From Diploptera punctata (Eukaryota; Arthropoda; Insecta; Blattodea; Blaberidae), in NCBI GenBank assembly GCA_030220185.1, contig JASPKZ010002333.1:558001-622000 (forward strand): a stretch of DNA of 64,000 nucleotides, given 5' to 3'. Each line of letters starts with the position of its first letter. Positions within the stretch are counted from its first letter, which is position 1. Below are positions 32,472 through 43,640 of the stretch, piece by piece. Both the position numbers and the translations under genes were made by a program. The notes beneath the pieces were generated by a model that saw nothing but the letters and a program-made list of their open reading frames with translations, was not told the DNA's origin and did no database searches.

Positions 32472-35324
32472 ATGAAAATAGACCGAGATCTCGCTAGAAA
32501 TAAAGCAGAAAAAACAAAAGACCCAAAAGATGTACAAAATTGGAGAAAACTGTGCGCACAACTCAAAAAAGAAATTAACAGCAATAAAAGAGAAAATTTT
32601 AATAACTTCCTCCAAAAAATGGATTATAGGAAAGATGGCCAGAAAGCATATAGATTTGTACACAATATACAAAATAAAAAAGAACGGCAAAAAACACCAT
32701 TTATCCACAACAACAAACAGATTACAAATGAAAGTGAAATAGCCAACAAATTCAACAAACACTACGCTAACACCTATACTTTGTCCTCAGAGAACAAAAA
32801 AGAACAAAAAACAATAAAAGAGAACCTAAAAAATTACATAAAATCAACAAGCAGTACAAAAGATAATATCTTTAATAAGAATTTCAACATTAAAGAGTTA
32901 AACATAGCCATTAATAAAAAAAAAAAAAAAAAATTTAATTTATCTTTCATTGAGAAATGTTAAATTAATAATAAAAACATCATAGCCATTAATAGTTTAA
33001 AATCAAACAAATCTCCAGGAGCAGATAATATACATGCAGAATTTCTCAAACACCTTGGCAATAAAGCCAAAACTCAATTGCTCTCCCTTTATAATCTTTC
33101 TTGGAACACAAAAGTTCCTGATGATTGGAAAAAAGCTATTATAATACCTATTTCGAAAACAAAAAAATCAACAAATACTTTTTCAAATTATCGCCCAATA
33201 GCACTAACTAGTGTAATTGTTAAAACTATGGAAAAAATGATTTCAAATCGATTAAATTGGTATTTAGAAACCAATAATTTACTTTCACCCAATCAAGCTG
33301 GATTTAGAGAATTACAATCAACAAATCAACAAATTGTACACCTAAGTCAAGCTATTAAAGACAGTTTCAACAGAAAAGAAGACACTCTGGCAATGTTCGT
33401 TGATTTCCAAGGAGCATATGACTCTATTTGGAGATATAAATTATTAGAAAAAATGCAGACTTTAGGCATTCAAGGGAATATGCTACTCTGGATCAGCAAT
33501 TTTCTCATCCAACGGTTCATCGCTACAAAGTATAATAATCACCTCTCTAAATACCAACAAACACATCGAGGTTTACCACAGGGTTCTGTACTCAGTACCA
33601 TTCTCTTCAATATCTACATTAATGATCTACCTAAGCATATAGAAAAGCTGGAAACAAAAACCCTACTTTTTGCTGATGATGTTGTAATATGGGTCTCCAA
33701 ACCGAAAAACCAAAGTCAACAATTAATAACTGTAGCCCAACAATCACTAATACAGTTAGAGAATTGGACATCCCAGAACTTAATGAAGATAAATATACAG
33801 AAAACAAATTATCAACTATTTACATTAAGAAAGAAACCACTACCCATCACTCTGAAATTGGAGGGTGAATTATTAACTCAAACACATGAAGCAAAATATT
33901 TAGGAATAACTCTGGACACAAAATTAACATGGAAGAAACACATGGAGAATATATGTACAAAGATAGAAACAAGGTTACCATTATTAAAACGATTAGCAGG
34001 GAAAAAGTGGGGTTGCAACACACAAACCCTAAACACCTTCTACCAAATGTACATAAAACCTGTACTTCAATATTGTGAAGAAATCCTAGTAACTACTAAA
34101 GTGGAAAAACTTAATAAATTGCAGAACCAAATCCTCCGTCTGATAACAGGAGCCGTTAAAACAACACCAATCACTGCCATGCAAATCTTAACAAATAACC
34201 CAAACATAGCATCTGAAATTGAGAAAACAGCAGTCACACAGTATGAAAAATTTTTAAGGCTACCCCATAATAACTGGACCCAAAGAAAACCACAAGTATG
34301 TTTAAAATCTCAGCAAAGCTTCCTAAGCATTGTACAAGAAATCAAACAGAAATTGCAACTTCCACATTCAAAAGAAAATATGCAGATGAGAAACAACCCT
34401 CTAGAATTTTTGGAAATCGAATATAACCTTCATTTAACAGAAGACATCAAGAAATCTGAAACTCCTCCATATATTTTAAAACAAATGTCACTGGAAATGA
34501 TAAATCTAAGATACCCAGCTCCTGAGTGGATACATATTTTTACAGATGGCTCCAGCCTACCAAATGATGGTGGCACTGGTGCTGGTGCAGTATGTCCACT
34601 TTTTTCCTTTTATCGTAAACTAAACACAAATTCAACAAACTTTGATGGCGAAATTCTAGCAATTTTCTTAAGTTTACAAAATCTTTTATATCACATCCAA
34701 AAATTTACAAAAGTTGTAATTCTATGTGACTCCAAAGCAGCCATTCTTGCTATAACACGAGACACAACACCCAAAAGCATCAAAATTATCGAATGTCACA
34801 AAATGATAAAACATTTATCCCGTCTACATAAAAAAGTTGTACTTCAATGGATTCCGGCCCATTGTGGAGTGACAGGCAATGAAATAGCCGATTTTCTAGC
34901 CAAGAAGGGTAGCAAAATTGTTTCAAACCCAACTTCTGCTCCAGTTTCCTTTCACTCTATCAAAAGAATTATCTCAAATAAATACATCAATAAACTTAGA
35001 GAAGAATACACCACCAAAACATCTGGAAAGGAATGGGAAAATCTACAAGCTTATGACATTACTACATTACAAAGAAAATCTGCAGTAGCAACATTCAGAC
35101 TGCTAACGGGACATGACTGCTTGAATAAACACCTACACAGAATTGGCATAACAGATTCACCTAAATGCCCTTTTTGCAATTTAAATGAAGATATGGAAAG
35201 AAACCATCTCCTCCGTTGTCCAGCTTTTGTAGAAGAGACCAGCCTTTCTGCTAAATATTGGAGTGCAAGAGCGAATGATTTCATTATCAAGTGCTCGACA
35301 TTAGATACCAACCAACTTTCTTGA
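32472..35324 (+). pseudogene. LINE ORF2-like protein, interrupted once
   Basis: One frame runs from 32286 to 35324, with a stop at 32961 only because of a short insertion (32917-32980). The downstream open part (Met at 33078, 748 codons) has RT motifs 'NYRPIALTSVIVKTMEKMIS', 'FVDFQGAYDSIWRYKLL' (catalytic Asp), 'RGLPQGSVLSTILFNIYIND', and 'LLFADDVVIW' near residue 198 with the catalytic Asp pair. The RNase H domain ('HIFTDGSSLP' near residue 488, 'CDSKAAIL', 'WIPAHCGVTGNEIADF' near 592) follows, then a terminal Cys/His cluster (CPFCN..H..RC). The catalytic residues of both enzymes are intact. The copy lacks the endonuclease and is not autonomous. Confidence 0.85.
32903..32994. mobile_element. 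64-bp SINE-end insertion with 14-bp target duplication
   Basis: CATAGCCATTAATA at 32903-32916 is repeated at 32981-32994. Between them lie 17 or so A residues and about 45 bases that are the reverse complement of 46165-46212, the end of the tRNA-like element there. Insert plus duplication is 78 bases, so the LINE frame is kept, but the insert brings in a stop. Confidence 0.8.
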
Positions 35325-36564
35325 CAAATGTTGTTTTCATGTCCTAATATTATATTGACCCTAACTTCATATTTATCCACTGTAATACATCATTAATCAT
35401 TGCACATGACTCCCTGTACTATCATTTTGCTAACTAAAGGCTATCTGTTCTTAAAATGATCCTCATCAAAACAAAACCATATGACTTGCTCGCTTTTCAT
35501 TGGTTATGGACACTGATGTACAATGTAGAAGCAATAAGTATGTGAAAAAACAGTTACTTCATTAAATTAAAAATATGTCCTCTGAATATACTTATTATTC
35601 TTCGTGAGTGAAAATAATAATGTTCAAAACATTGATAATATTCTAAAATATACCTAATCAATAATAATTAAAACTTAAAATAGTTTATTACATATGGATG
35701 ATGCATTTGAGTCATACTTCCATTGATTCTGATGCAACAAAATGACTGAAATTGTTGAGTCTTCTGTTGTTGTGTTGCCATCTAAATTTTTAAAACACAA
35801 GTGTGGTAAACCTTTGACTAGCGATAAAAAAACAGTTATTTTAAATGTATTTCACAAGTTCGGTGAAAAAATCTCACCAGTTTTCCTGTAATCTACCCCA
35901 TTCAATGATCACATGTCTTATATACTTCACACATGCTCCCTGTCAATGTGACAGTAATTATGGCATGAATGGCAGAAGGATACAATTGGTGTTTGTTTAT
36001 ATTAGGATCACTCTAAGAGCGGTTAAGGTATAGTGACAAGAACTGAAGTGAATGAATTATTTCATGGCAGATATGGCAAAATTGTTGAAGAATGGCTTAC
36101 CAGTAGTTTGACTTTTCTGCCTATACTGTTGCCAGTTGCGGCCCTGTTATAAACCAATGCAGATTTCTTTCCATGCACCTGGAAAGTCTATATAATATTG
36201 AATGTCTGGGATGTATTTTAGAGAAAACTAATTTTTATTATAACTGTGAACGTCCCATGGTTTTAGATGCTGTAGTTCCCAAGATATTATAACTTTCTTT
36301 TTTAACTAGAATGGACGGTTGCAATAGGTACACTGCATGTTATACAGTAAGAGAATGTTTAGATGAAGAAAGTATCATATATTTATGACATAATTAAAAT
36401 TTATTTAAAAATAGATAAGTCTACACATTAATATATTTAAATTTAAAAGTTAAACTATAAAGGTGGGAAGCAGAAAAATTCTAGCAATAGTGTGAACATT
36501 TACAATTGACAGTGATGCATCTGTCGTGGACTTATTATTATAAAATAGTTACATTATTATTTGT

Positions 36565-36660
36565 GTGACCCTGGTGGACTAGTGGTTACCATGATCACAT
36601 CGGATTCCAAGATTCAGGATGGTTTGAACCCAGCTGGAATCAATGGGATCTTTTCTTCTA
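36565..36660 (+). mobile_element. SINE family C head
   Basis: 'GTGGACTAGTGGTTACC' (A-box region) and GGTTTGAACCCAGC (B box), followed by TCAATGGGATC. The opposite-strand copy at 36780-37020 faces it. Confidence 0.6.
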
Positions 36661-36779
36661 TTCTTGTAAGACCTTTTTTTCCTCAACAAGACTTAGGCGC
36701 TTTCCTCCTACAGGGGAAAAATTCAACCATACTAATGTAGTTACACTTGTGGCCCAGGGTCAGCATTCTACCTCATAGT

Positions 36780-37020
36780 GATATCTAGGAAACCAAGGTG
36801 GTACTAGGATGGGAAAATTCGGTAAATTTTGCTTAGAGGCCTTTTTATTCAGGTTTAAGGATCTTTTATGTGCCTGAAAATCTTTAGACTCGAGACCCTG
36901 GCTTGAAGTCCCTCCAGGAGGACTTACTCCTTGGATTTATCCATCCTAAAAAAATCCATTGACCCTGGCTGGGTTTGAACCAGTGACCCTCGGGACCAGA
37001 GGCAAGGAGCATAAACACAA
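36780..37020 (-). mobile_element. SINE family C, inverted copy
   Basis: Minus strand: CTGGTTCAAACCCAGCC (B box), 'GGATTTTTTTAGGATGG', 'AAGTCCTCCTGGAGGGACTT' and 'AGGCCTCTAAGCAAAATTTA', matching the element at 31612-31885. Confidence 0.7.
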
Positions 37021-37799
37021 CACAAACTACAATTGAATTAATGAATCCAAATTTCTGACAGTTGAACTTTTGAAAATTGTGAATCTGTGTTGCCATAGCA
37101 ATTTATTCAACCTTGACAACAGCCAATCACTGCAAGATCATTCCTTACCCTCCTATCCACAAACTCAAAACATTTTTGCAAAATATTTTGAAATGTTGTA
37201 AGTTCTCCAAAATACAATTAGGAGGATTCAGTTCCAATTTTGTCCATTGTATTTTATTTTCATTTTTATTATACATATTAGTATTCAGTTAGTTAGTGTC
37301 TGTGTTACAGTTGTTAGTGATTATGCCTATTGTTACTTTTATCATGTCTGAATTACAAATTGATGAACTGAACTCTTCTGCCATTATTCCATGTATGAAC
37401 ATAATATATTTATGGCGTCTAGTTGGTTGCCTTATAAAAGAGTATTTGTGTTCAGATGAGGTATATGAGATACCCACCAAGTATTTACTGCTCCTTGAAG
37501 TTCGTTCTTATCTGTGCCAGAATTATTATATTAGAAATATGTAGGATTATTATTACTTGAAAGACATGGATGATATGAAGGTGCTTGGTAGGTTTATCCA
37601 GTTAGTTCAAGTATGGGTTTGGTTAGCTCTGGAATTACAATTGAGATTCTCTTCAGAGGATTAAGGTATTCAGATGGTGTATTCACTCAAAAAATAATAA
37701 TATTAGGTTTAATAAATAACTTGAGTTTATTTCACTTAGTTTTTCCTCTTCTTCCAATTTAATTGAGTATTGCTGGTGGAAAATAATCTTCAGCTAACC

Positions 37800-38775
37800 T
37801 GTCACCATCAGGGCATATACATATATCTCGGTTATTTAATGTCTATCATCCGATTCTTAATAGCCAATTTTGTCGGTCCATCCAATCTCCTGGTTGTAGA
37901 TGTTTCTCCTTCATATATAAACATATTCCCTGACTTCAGGAAGTTTTAAGTCTTCCTCTGCCCCATTTTCCATCAGGTTTCCATTCAAAAATACATTTTG
38001 ATAGTCAATCCTTTTCTATTCGCTGAACATGTCTATACCATCTTATTTGCTGAGTTTTAATATAATCTAAAATAGCGTCTTCAATCTTCATTTTCTCCCT
38101 TGTAACTAAGTTTCAAATTTTTTCTCTTCTTGAAATTCTTGCTGCCCTTCATATAAAATCCATTTCAGTTGCCAAAAGATACTTATTTGTTTTTGTTGTT
38201 AATGGCCAAAATTCTGCTCCATAAGTAATGATGCTTTTAACAATTGTATGATATATATTAATTTTATTTTTATTACTTATATTTTCATCCCACAATATTC
38301 CATTGAGACAAGTAATTGCAAATTTTCTTTTATTATTTTTACTTCTTATTTCCTCTTCATAACTTCCATTTTATTTATTTTAATTCCTAAATATGTGATC
38401 TCACTACAAGATTTTATTGTTTCTCCAGTCTCCAAAATTAAATTTTGTACTGGTTCACCAATTGATAAATATTTTGTTTTTGTCACGTTCAAAATTAATC
38501 CCCATTTATTATATTCTTCTATTAATTTTCTAGTCATATATTCTAAATCTTCATTATGTTGTGCAATTAATAATTGATCATCTGCAAAATGTAAGTTGTA
38601 TAAAGTTTTATTGTTTGAAATAGGAATTTCCATACTTGAACATTTTCTCCTCCAATTCTTCAAAATTTCATGTACTCATATTTAAACAGTCAGTGATAGC
38701 AACAACCTTGACATAGACCTTTATTTACTGTAAAACCATGTGACAGTTTACTGCCAATTACTACCTCAGGGCATA
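37800..38775 (-). mobile_element. LINE reverse transcriptase fragment
   Basis: Minus strand from about 38775: 'VNKGLCQGC' (RT motif B region), then 'NWRRKCSSMEIPI' and 'LHFADDQLLIAQHNEDLEYM' with the catalytic Asp pair in an open stretch 38663-38346, then a stop-ridden C-terminal tail to about 37800 ('GAEFWPL', 'IRWYRHVQRIEKD', 'EWKPDGKWGRGR'). Same lineage as the copies at 53465-54690 and 63130-64000. Degenerate and 5'-truncated. Confidence 0.75.
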
Positions 38776-38784
38776 ATACTCTAT

Positions 38785-38875
38785 CTACGAGTTTTTACAG
38801 CTGCTGCCGTCTTCCCATGCCAAACCTCCAAAGCCTACGATCTTGGATATCTTCAATGTTTTTCTGTCCAACTTT
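38785..38875 (-). mobile_element. 3' tip of a second LINE copy
   Basis: Sequence 'TTTTTACAGCTGCTGCCGTC' to 'CAAAGCCTACGATCTTGG' matches the 3' end at 53465-53525. It abuts the fragment at 37800-38775, so two LINE pieces are joined here. Confidence 0.65.
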
Positions 38876-38924
38876 GATTTGTTTAGTCTTTTAGCATTGT
38901 GTGTTTTTTTCTAATGTGTGGGGA

Positions 38925-39245
38925 GCTGACCCCACAGCATAAACCCCCAACCTGGACGACCGGTACAATTTCTGTTGGGTTTTCCTCCCATAGCCTTTGA
39001 AGATCCCTCTTCACTGCAAGCAGCATTTCTCTATTTCCCTTAGAGATAGGATTGCCTCTTCCGCCAGATCTGCCATGTTGAAGGACTCTTTCTGTGCCAA
39101 CTCTGTCATTGAGGTCTTCACTGTAACCCTGGCTAGGGGCCCTTACAGAGTACTATCAGTCGGAGCCAACTGAATCCTGGTTTTTTAACAAGGTTGTTAC
39201 TCCTTCCCCTCATCCTTTCTCATCCAGGCTTGGGCCGGCCATGGC
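38925..39245. repeat. GC-balanced repeat of unknown class
   Basis: Higher GC than its surroundings, beginning GGGGAGCTGACCCCACAGC and ending near GGCCGGCCATGGCAGAG. No open frame or terminal repeats seen. Its composition suggests an inserted element. Confidence 0.35.
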
Positions 39246-39820
39246 AGAGTTCATAATACTCTTGGTACATAAATAACTATTTTGAGTAATTATTTAGATC
39301 TTTATCTATGAGATATTTTAAACATTGAGATGCTATTTTTATCCCACAAACAAATTTATAACAAATATTTAGATTCTATGCTAAGTTAGATTTTTATATT
39401 AAATGTCCCCAGAGTATTAATAAATTATTAATTCATTTTAATTGAAGATTTACACCTAAATATCCTGCTTTAAACAGCACATTGTATCTCCAGTTATAGC
39501 CTATCTGTCAGAAGTCCAGAGATTCACTAATTCTACTGTAAATATATACTCAAAATACACTCCTCTCTATACACAATACAAGTACATAGCATGGTCAGCC
39601 AAAATAGTGCATAAATTGAGAGTAGAACACATAAATGTCATCTATCCACAAAGTGTGCAACTTGAAACATTACAAATGCATTGGGTGGAACTATGACAAT
39701 AACACATTATCGCAAGAACACAAACAGTTTGATTTATTGTGAGAGATGGAGCATTATAATCTTCAAGCTATAATATGTGGGGATCTTTATGCAATTGTGT
39801 TTTCTTATTGTGTGTCTTAG

Positions 39821-40012
39821 GATGTAACAGCAGCAAAGCTGTTTAGTGATGAAGCAGCTGCAGTTTATGAACGTGCTACATCTACTTTATTAAAAAAGAA
39901 CATGCTTCTTTATTTTGCATATGCAGATTTTGAAGAGGGAAGGTTAAAATATGAAAAAGTACATCAAATATACAGCAGATTTCTAGATATCACAGATATA
40001 GACCCAACATTA
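39821..40012 (+). CDS. su(f): CstF-77 (suppressor of forked) exon
   Basis: 192 bp, 64 codons, phase 0 at both ends; acceptor GTGTCTTAG, donor GTAAGT. It encodes '[20 protein letters not shown]', '[20 protein letters not shown]' and '[11 protein letters not shown]', collinear with CstF-77. Confidence 0.96.
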
Positions 40013-40097
40013 GTAAGTAATCTTTTATTTGAGATATGAATAATAAATAAATAACAGCTTGGCAAAGCCAAGATTGACAAAATTACTAATAAGTAAT

Positions 40098-40192
40098 GCT
40101 TGCACCAGATGCCTGGATTAGTGTAATGGTTAGCATGCTAGCGTACAAAGTTAGAAGTTAGGGTTCAAATCCGAATTCAGCCATTAAGTTGG
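40098..40192 (+). mobile_element. tRNA-derived SINE, family D
   Basis: 'ATGCCTGGATTAGTGTAATGG' with A-box character, a B-box-like GGGTTCAAATCCGAATT, and a closing TTCAGCC complementary to the start. Further copies lie at about 42360-42445, 42632-42728 and 43127-43225. Confidence 0.65.
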
Positions 40193-40309
40193 CAAGCAGT
40201 TGACAGTAGAGGGAGTCATGTGGTTAACATGATACCTCCTGAATCTTAATTTTAGTTGTGATGTTGAGTGATTCCGGGTTCTGTGGCCGTGGTCCATAGT
40301 TGGTGTTGA

Positions 40310-40354
40310 TACCAGACGTTTCGCCCTCAACTGCGGAGGGCATCTTCAGTGGCG
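40310..40354 (-). ncRNA. Hammerhead ribozyme, left arm (complete)
   Basis: Exact mirror of the motif at 41835-41879; see that entry. Confidence 0.8.
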
Positions 40355-41175
40355 AGTGCTTCTAGGCGTGTTTCTTGGTCGGAAGCTCTACTTAGAGTGA
40401 ACGCTGCGGGTGTTGTATTGATACTAGTGGTGGGAGCAGGGTGAGCGGGCGTGGCTCTTGCTGATTGGCTAATGGTCGTCTCCTTGTTGTCCCTAGTGTT
40501 GATGCATTTATTTTCTAGTGTACGGTACCAGGCCTTAGACAGTTTAATACCTTCCTCTTTTCTGTTAATATTTTCCTTATGCTTGTGTATTTCTATAGCC
40601 TCTCGATATAATCTAGGGAAATAATAGGAAGTTGTGGCTAAAACTTGTGTATCATCGAATAGAATCTGGTGTCCATTCATAATGGCATGTTCTGCTACAG
40701 CCGATTTATCCATTTCTCCTTGTCTGCAGTTTCTTTTGTGTTCTGATAAACGGGTGGCTATACTTCTTTTTGTGGTCCCTATGTATGGTTTACCACACGA
40801 ACAAGGAAGTCGATATACGCCGCAAGTGGAGAGAGGTGGCCGAGGATCCTTAGCTGAGCGAAGGCAGTCTTCTATTTTTCTTGTAGGTCTGTAAACTGTT
40901 TTTATGTTGTATTTTCGTAGGAGTTTTCCGATACGATCTGTGACTCTTTGTACATATGGTAAGTAGGCTATGCTGGTTGAGGGTGTGTTATCCATTCTGA
41001 CGTGCTGTCTTCGTGGATGTATGGTTTGTCTTATTTCCTTGGATGTGTAGCCATTTTTCTGGAAACAATTGAACAGATGGTGTTGTTCTTGTTTAAACAA
41101 GAACAACACCATCTGTTCAATTGTTTCCAGAAAATGGCTACACATCCAAGGAAATAAGACAAACCATACATCCAC
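40327..41175 (-). CDS. PLE GIY-YIG endonuclease fragment, left arm
   Basis: The minus-strand frame is identical to the right-arm ORF from 'NGYTSKEIRQTIHPRRQHVR' onward. It extends across the palindrome centre, so its first 27 or so residues are antisense readings of the other arm, and the annotated Met at 41175 is not a real start. See the right-arm entry for domains. Confidence 0.75.
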   Translation of the reverse strand: MDVWFVLFPWMCSHFLETIEQMVLFLFKQEQHHLFNCFQKNGYTSKEIRQTIHPRRQHVRMDNTPSTSIAYLPYVQRVTDRIGKLLRKYNIKTVYRPTRKIEDCLRSAKDPRPPLSTCGVYRLPCSCGKPYIGTTKRSIATRLSEHKRNCRQGEMDKSAVAEHAIMNGHQILFDDTQVLATTSYYFPRLYREAIEIHKHKENINRKEEGIKLSKAWYRTLENKCINTRDNKETTISQSARATPAHPAPTTSINTTPAAFTLSRASDQETRLEALATEDALRS

Positions 41176-41861
41176 GAAGACAGCACGTCAGAATGGATAA
41201 CACACCCTCAACCAGCATAGCCTACTTACCATATGTACAAAGAGTCACAGATCGTATCGGAAAACTCCTACGAAAATACAACATAAAAACAGTTTACAGA
41301 CCTACAAGAAAAATAGAAGACTGCCTTCGCTCAGCTAAGGATCCTCGGCCACCTCTCTCCACTTGCGGCGTATATCGACTTCCTTGTTCGTGTGGTAAAC
41401 CATACATAGGGACCACAAAAAGAAGTATAGCCACCCGTTTATCAGAACACAAAAGAAACTGCAGACAAGGAGAAATGGATAAATCGGCTGTAGCAGAACA
41501 TGCCATTATGAATGGACACCAGATTCTATTCGATGATACACAAGTTTTAGCCACAACTTCCTATTATTTCCCTAGATTATATCGAGAGGCTATAGAAATA
41601 CACAAGCATAAGGAAAATATTAACAGAAAAGAGGAAGGTATTAAACTGTCTAAGGCCTGGTACCGTACACTAGAAAATAAATGCATCAACACTAGGGACA
41701 ACAAGGAGACGACCATTAGCCAATCAGCAAGAGCCACGCCCGCTCACCCTGCTCCCACCACTAGTATCAATACAACACCCGCAGCGTTCACTCTAAGTAG
41801 AGCTTCCGACCAAGAAACACGCCTAGAAGCACTCGCCACTGAAGATGCCCTCCGCAGTTGA
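41121..41861 (+). CDS. PLE GIY-YIG endonuclease fragment, right arm
   Basis: Open for 246 codons. 'YLPYVQRVTDRIGKLLRKYN' is the linker after the RT. The endonuclease has 'CGVYRLPCSCGKPYIGTTKR' (GVY in place of GIY, then YIG), 'SIATRLSEHKRNCRQG' with the conserved Arg, 'SAVAEHAIMNGH' with His ligands, and 'YREAIEIHKHKENINRKEEG' with the likely catalytic Glu. No RT is present, as both arms are truncated at the same base. It belongs to a different PLE lineage from the Lys-rich copies elsewhere here. The hammerhead core overlaps the end of the ORF. Confidence 0.85.
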   Translation: MFPENGYTSKEIRQTIHPRRQHVRMDNTPSTSIAYLPYVQRVTDRIGKLLRKYNIKTVYRPTRKIEDCLRSAKDPRPPLSTCGVYRLPCSCGKPYIGTTKRSIATRLSEHKRNCRQGEMDKSAVAEHAIMNGHQILFDDTQVLATTSYYFPRLYREAIEIHKHKENINRKEEGIKLSKAWYRTLENKCINTRDNKETTISQSARATPAHPAPTTSINTTPAAFTLSRASDQETRLEALATEDALRS

Positions 41862-41879
41862 GGGCGAAACGTCTGGTAT
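41835..41879 (+). ncRNA. Hammerhead ribozyme, right arm (complete)
   Basis: CUGAAGA (41839-41845), stem II GCCCUC/GAGGGC with a 7-base loop, GAAA, then a minimal self-complementary stem III ACGU and C17 (GUC). Stem I pairs GCCA with UGGU. With so short a stem III, known PLE hammerheads are thought to work best as dimers. All invariant residues are present. Confidence 0.8.
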
Positions 41880-41974
41880 CAACACCAACTATGGACCACG
41901 GCCACAGAACCCGGAATCACTCAACATCATGATTACCGGCCGTGAAAGCCTGCATTCAACTTAATTTTAGTTTC

Positions 41975-43640
41975 TTAATTGGATATCACTGCTTGTTAGA
42001 TTTTAATTATCTATTCAATTGTCCTCAAAAGGCTGATTGGAACACATTGTAGGTATCATACATAAATAAAAATTTCTGCAGGGAATTGAATTCAGGATCC
42101 CTAGGATGCTAGTCAACATGCTGACCACACCTATATTTGCAGAATGATCATCCATATCTAATTTACACATTATGTGTGGATATGAGATTAGCAGCTAGCT
42201 GGTAGGTAAAGTCTTCTAGGCCTGTTGTGTCCTGGAGTAATAAATGAAATCATGCTAGTCAGTTATTCTATTTCAACCATAAAGGTGCCATGAATGAATA
42301 TTGACACTCATTATACTGTACATTAGCTTCCTCAGACATAGAGAATTGTATGTGAGGAAAATAAAATTGATGCTTGCACCAGAAGCCTGGGTTAGTGTAG
42401 CTACAGGTTTGGGTTTAAATCCCAGTTCAGGCATTAATTTTTCTTTACAAATTAATAATCTGTCCATAATTGCAATTGTTTAAATTTAATCAAAAAATCA
42501 AAATATAAAGCTTTCTGGCTATAATAGTCGTGTAAAAATTCTCATAATGTTTTCTTGAATTAGAAGACATCTGATTACATTGCTAGCTGCCTCAGACATA
42601 GAGAATTGTATATGAGGAAAGGAAAATTGATGCTTGCACAAGAAACCTGGATTAGTGTAATGGTTAGCATGCTACTATAAAAAGATAAAGGTTTTGGTTC
42701 AAATCCCAGTTCAGGCATTAATTTTCCTAATTAAAACATTTGGTCTGTTCATTCTTACCTCTTAGAGTTGTTTTTGTCGAACATATGTTTCAGAGATGGG
42801 GCTAAAAAGCTCTGAAACATATGTTCGACAAAAACAATTCTTAAGAGGTAAGAATGAACAGACCAAATGTTTTAATTATTAAATAAACCTCTCAATGTTA
42901 CTTCCTATTGTATTTTAAAATTAATTTTCCTTTACAAATTAATAATTTGTCCATCATTGCAAGTGTTTGAATTTAATTAAAAAATCAAAATATAAAACTT
43001 TACTGGCTTAAATAGTTGTGTAAAATTCTCATAAGGTCTTCTTGAATTAGAAGCCATCTAATCACATTGCTAGTGATTGCTAGCTTCCTCAGACGTAGAG
43101 AATTGTATATGAGGAAAGAAAATTTGATGCTTGCACCAGATGCCTGGATTAGTGTAATGGTTAGCATGCTAGCATACAAAGTTAGAAGTTAGGGTTCAAA
43201 TCCGAATTCAGCCACTAAATTTTCTTTACAAATTAATGATTTGTCTATCATTGCGAGTGTTAAAATTTAATTATAACATTAAAATATTTTTTAATGTTTA
43301 AAGTGTCCCCAGAATTGGATATCACTACTTCTTATATTAAGTAGCTACTCATTTGTCTTCAAAAGGATAAGCGAAACCAATTAAAGGCACCATACATTAA
43401 AAAAAAGTTCTGTGGCATAGCAGTGAATTGAATTCAGGATCTCTAGGATCCTAGACAACATGCTGACCACTCTTATATTTGCAGAATGATCACCCATCTC
43501 TGTTTTAGACATTATACATACATGGATGTGAGGTTAGCAGCTAGCTGGTATGCTAAGTCCTTCTAGGTCTGTTGCACCATGGAGCAATAAATGAAGTCAT
43601 GCTAGTCAGTTATCCTATTACTCCATAAAGGTGGTCATGA
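41975..43640. repeat. Cluster of duplicated SINE segments (families D and E)
   Basis: Two related blocks (about 41980-42300 and 43300-43640) share 'AATTGGATATCACT', a minus-strand tRNA-like head ('GAATTGAATTCAGGATC', 'ACATGCTGACCAC') and 'GCTAGTCAGTTAT', here called family E. Between them are three plus-strand family D heads (42360, 42632, 43127), each preceded by 'CAGAC(A/G)TAGAGAATTGTAT' and followed by 'TTACAAATTAAT'. The arrangement suggests local tandem duplication, diverged by a few percent. Confidence 0.7.
42717..42931. mobile_element. PLE-type hairpin inserted in a SINE
   Basis: The target duplication ATTAATTTTCCT (42717-42728, 42920-42931) lies in the 3' part of a family D SINE; neighbouring SINE copies show the uninterrupted sequence. 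191 bp. Arms GGTCTGTTCATTCTTACCTC and complement enclose a hammerhead remnant (GGGGCU/AGCUCU stem II, GAAA, stem III ACAUAUGU) whose CUGANGA half is deleted. The tail CCTCTCAATGTTACTTCCT (42888-42906) is on the right. Confidence 0.85.

Larger units (their letters stand above)
32284..35420 (+). mobile_element. LINE with reverse transcriptase and RNase H (I/Jockey-group type)
   Basis: 5'-truncated non-LTR retrotransposon. From 32286 it reads the linker before the RT, then RT and RNase H, with the 3' end after the stop at 35324. The truncated copy at 5010-5868 ends in CCAACCAACC, and here the equivalent 'CCAACCAACTTTCTTGA' occurs at the stop codon, so the true 3' boundary is near 35324-35420. 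RNase H together with an AP-endonuclease-type LINE RT places it in the I/Jockey group; the clade is uncertain. Confidence 0.85.
30739..39820 (+). other. Intron of the CstF-77 gene
   Basis: The largest-but-one intron. It holds a SINE C copy, a PLE hairpin, a nearly full LINE, inverted SINE C heads and LINE tails. In 30770-31600, 35420-36560 and 37030-37790 I see nothing I can name. A region near 31030-31330 has several GC-balanced stretches that could be an old repeat, and 39250-39800 is AT-rich. The acceptor is TGTGTCTTAG. Confidence 0.7.
40245..41972. mobile_element. Penelope-like element perfect inverted dimer (second PLE family)
   Basis: CTTAATTTTAGTT (40245-40257, 41960-41972) flanks a 1702-bp insertion. 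Arms 40259-41094 and 41095-41930 are inverted with no spacer, meeting at GTTTAAAC (41091-41098). The translated ORFs of both arms are identical over 246 residues, so the insertion is young or recently converted. The right end adds a 29-base extension (GATTACCGGCCGTGAAAGCC and following), the one-sided tail of this family. Each arm ends in an outward-facing hammerhead. Confidence 0.9.

Noticed and set aside
38248..38577. 109-codon plus-strand ORF rich in Ile/Phe
   Set aside because: Antisense shadow of the LINE reverse transcriptase on the minus strand.
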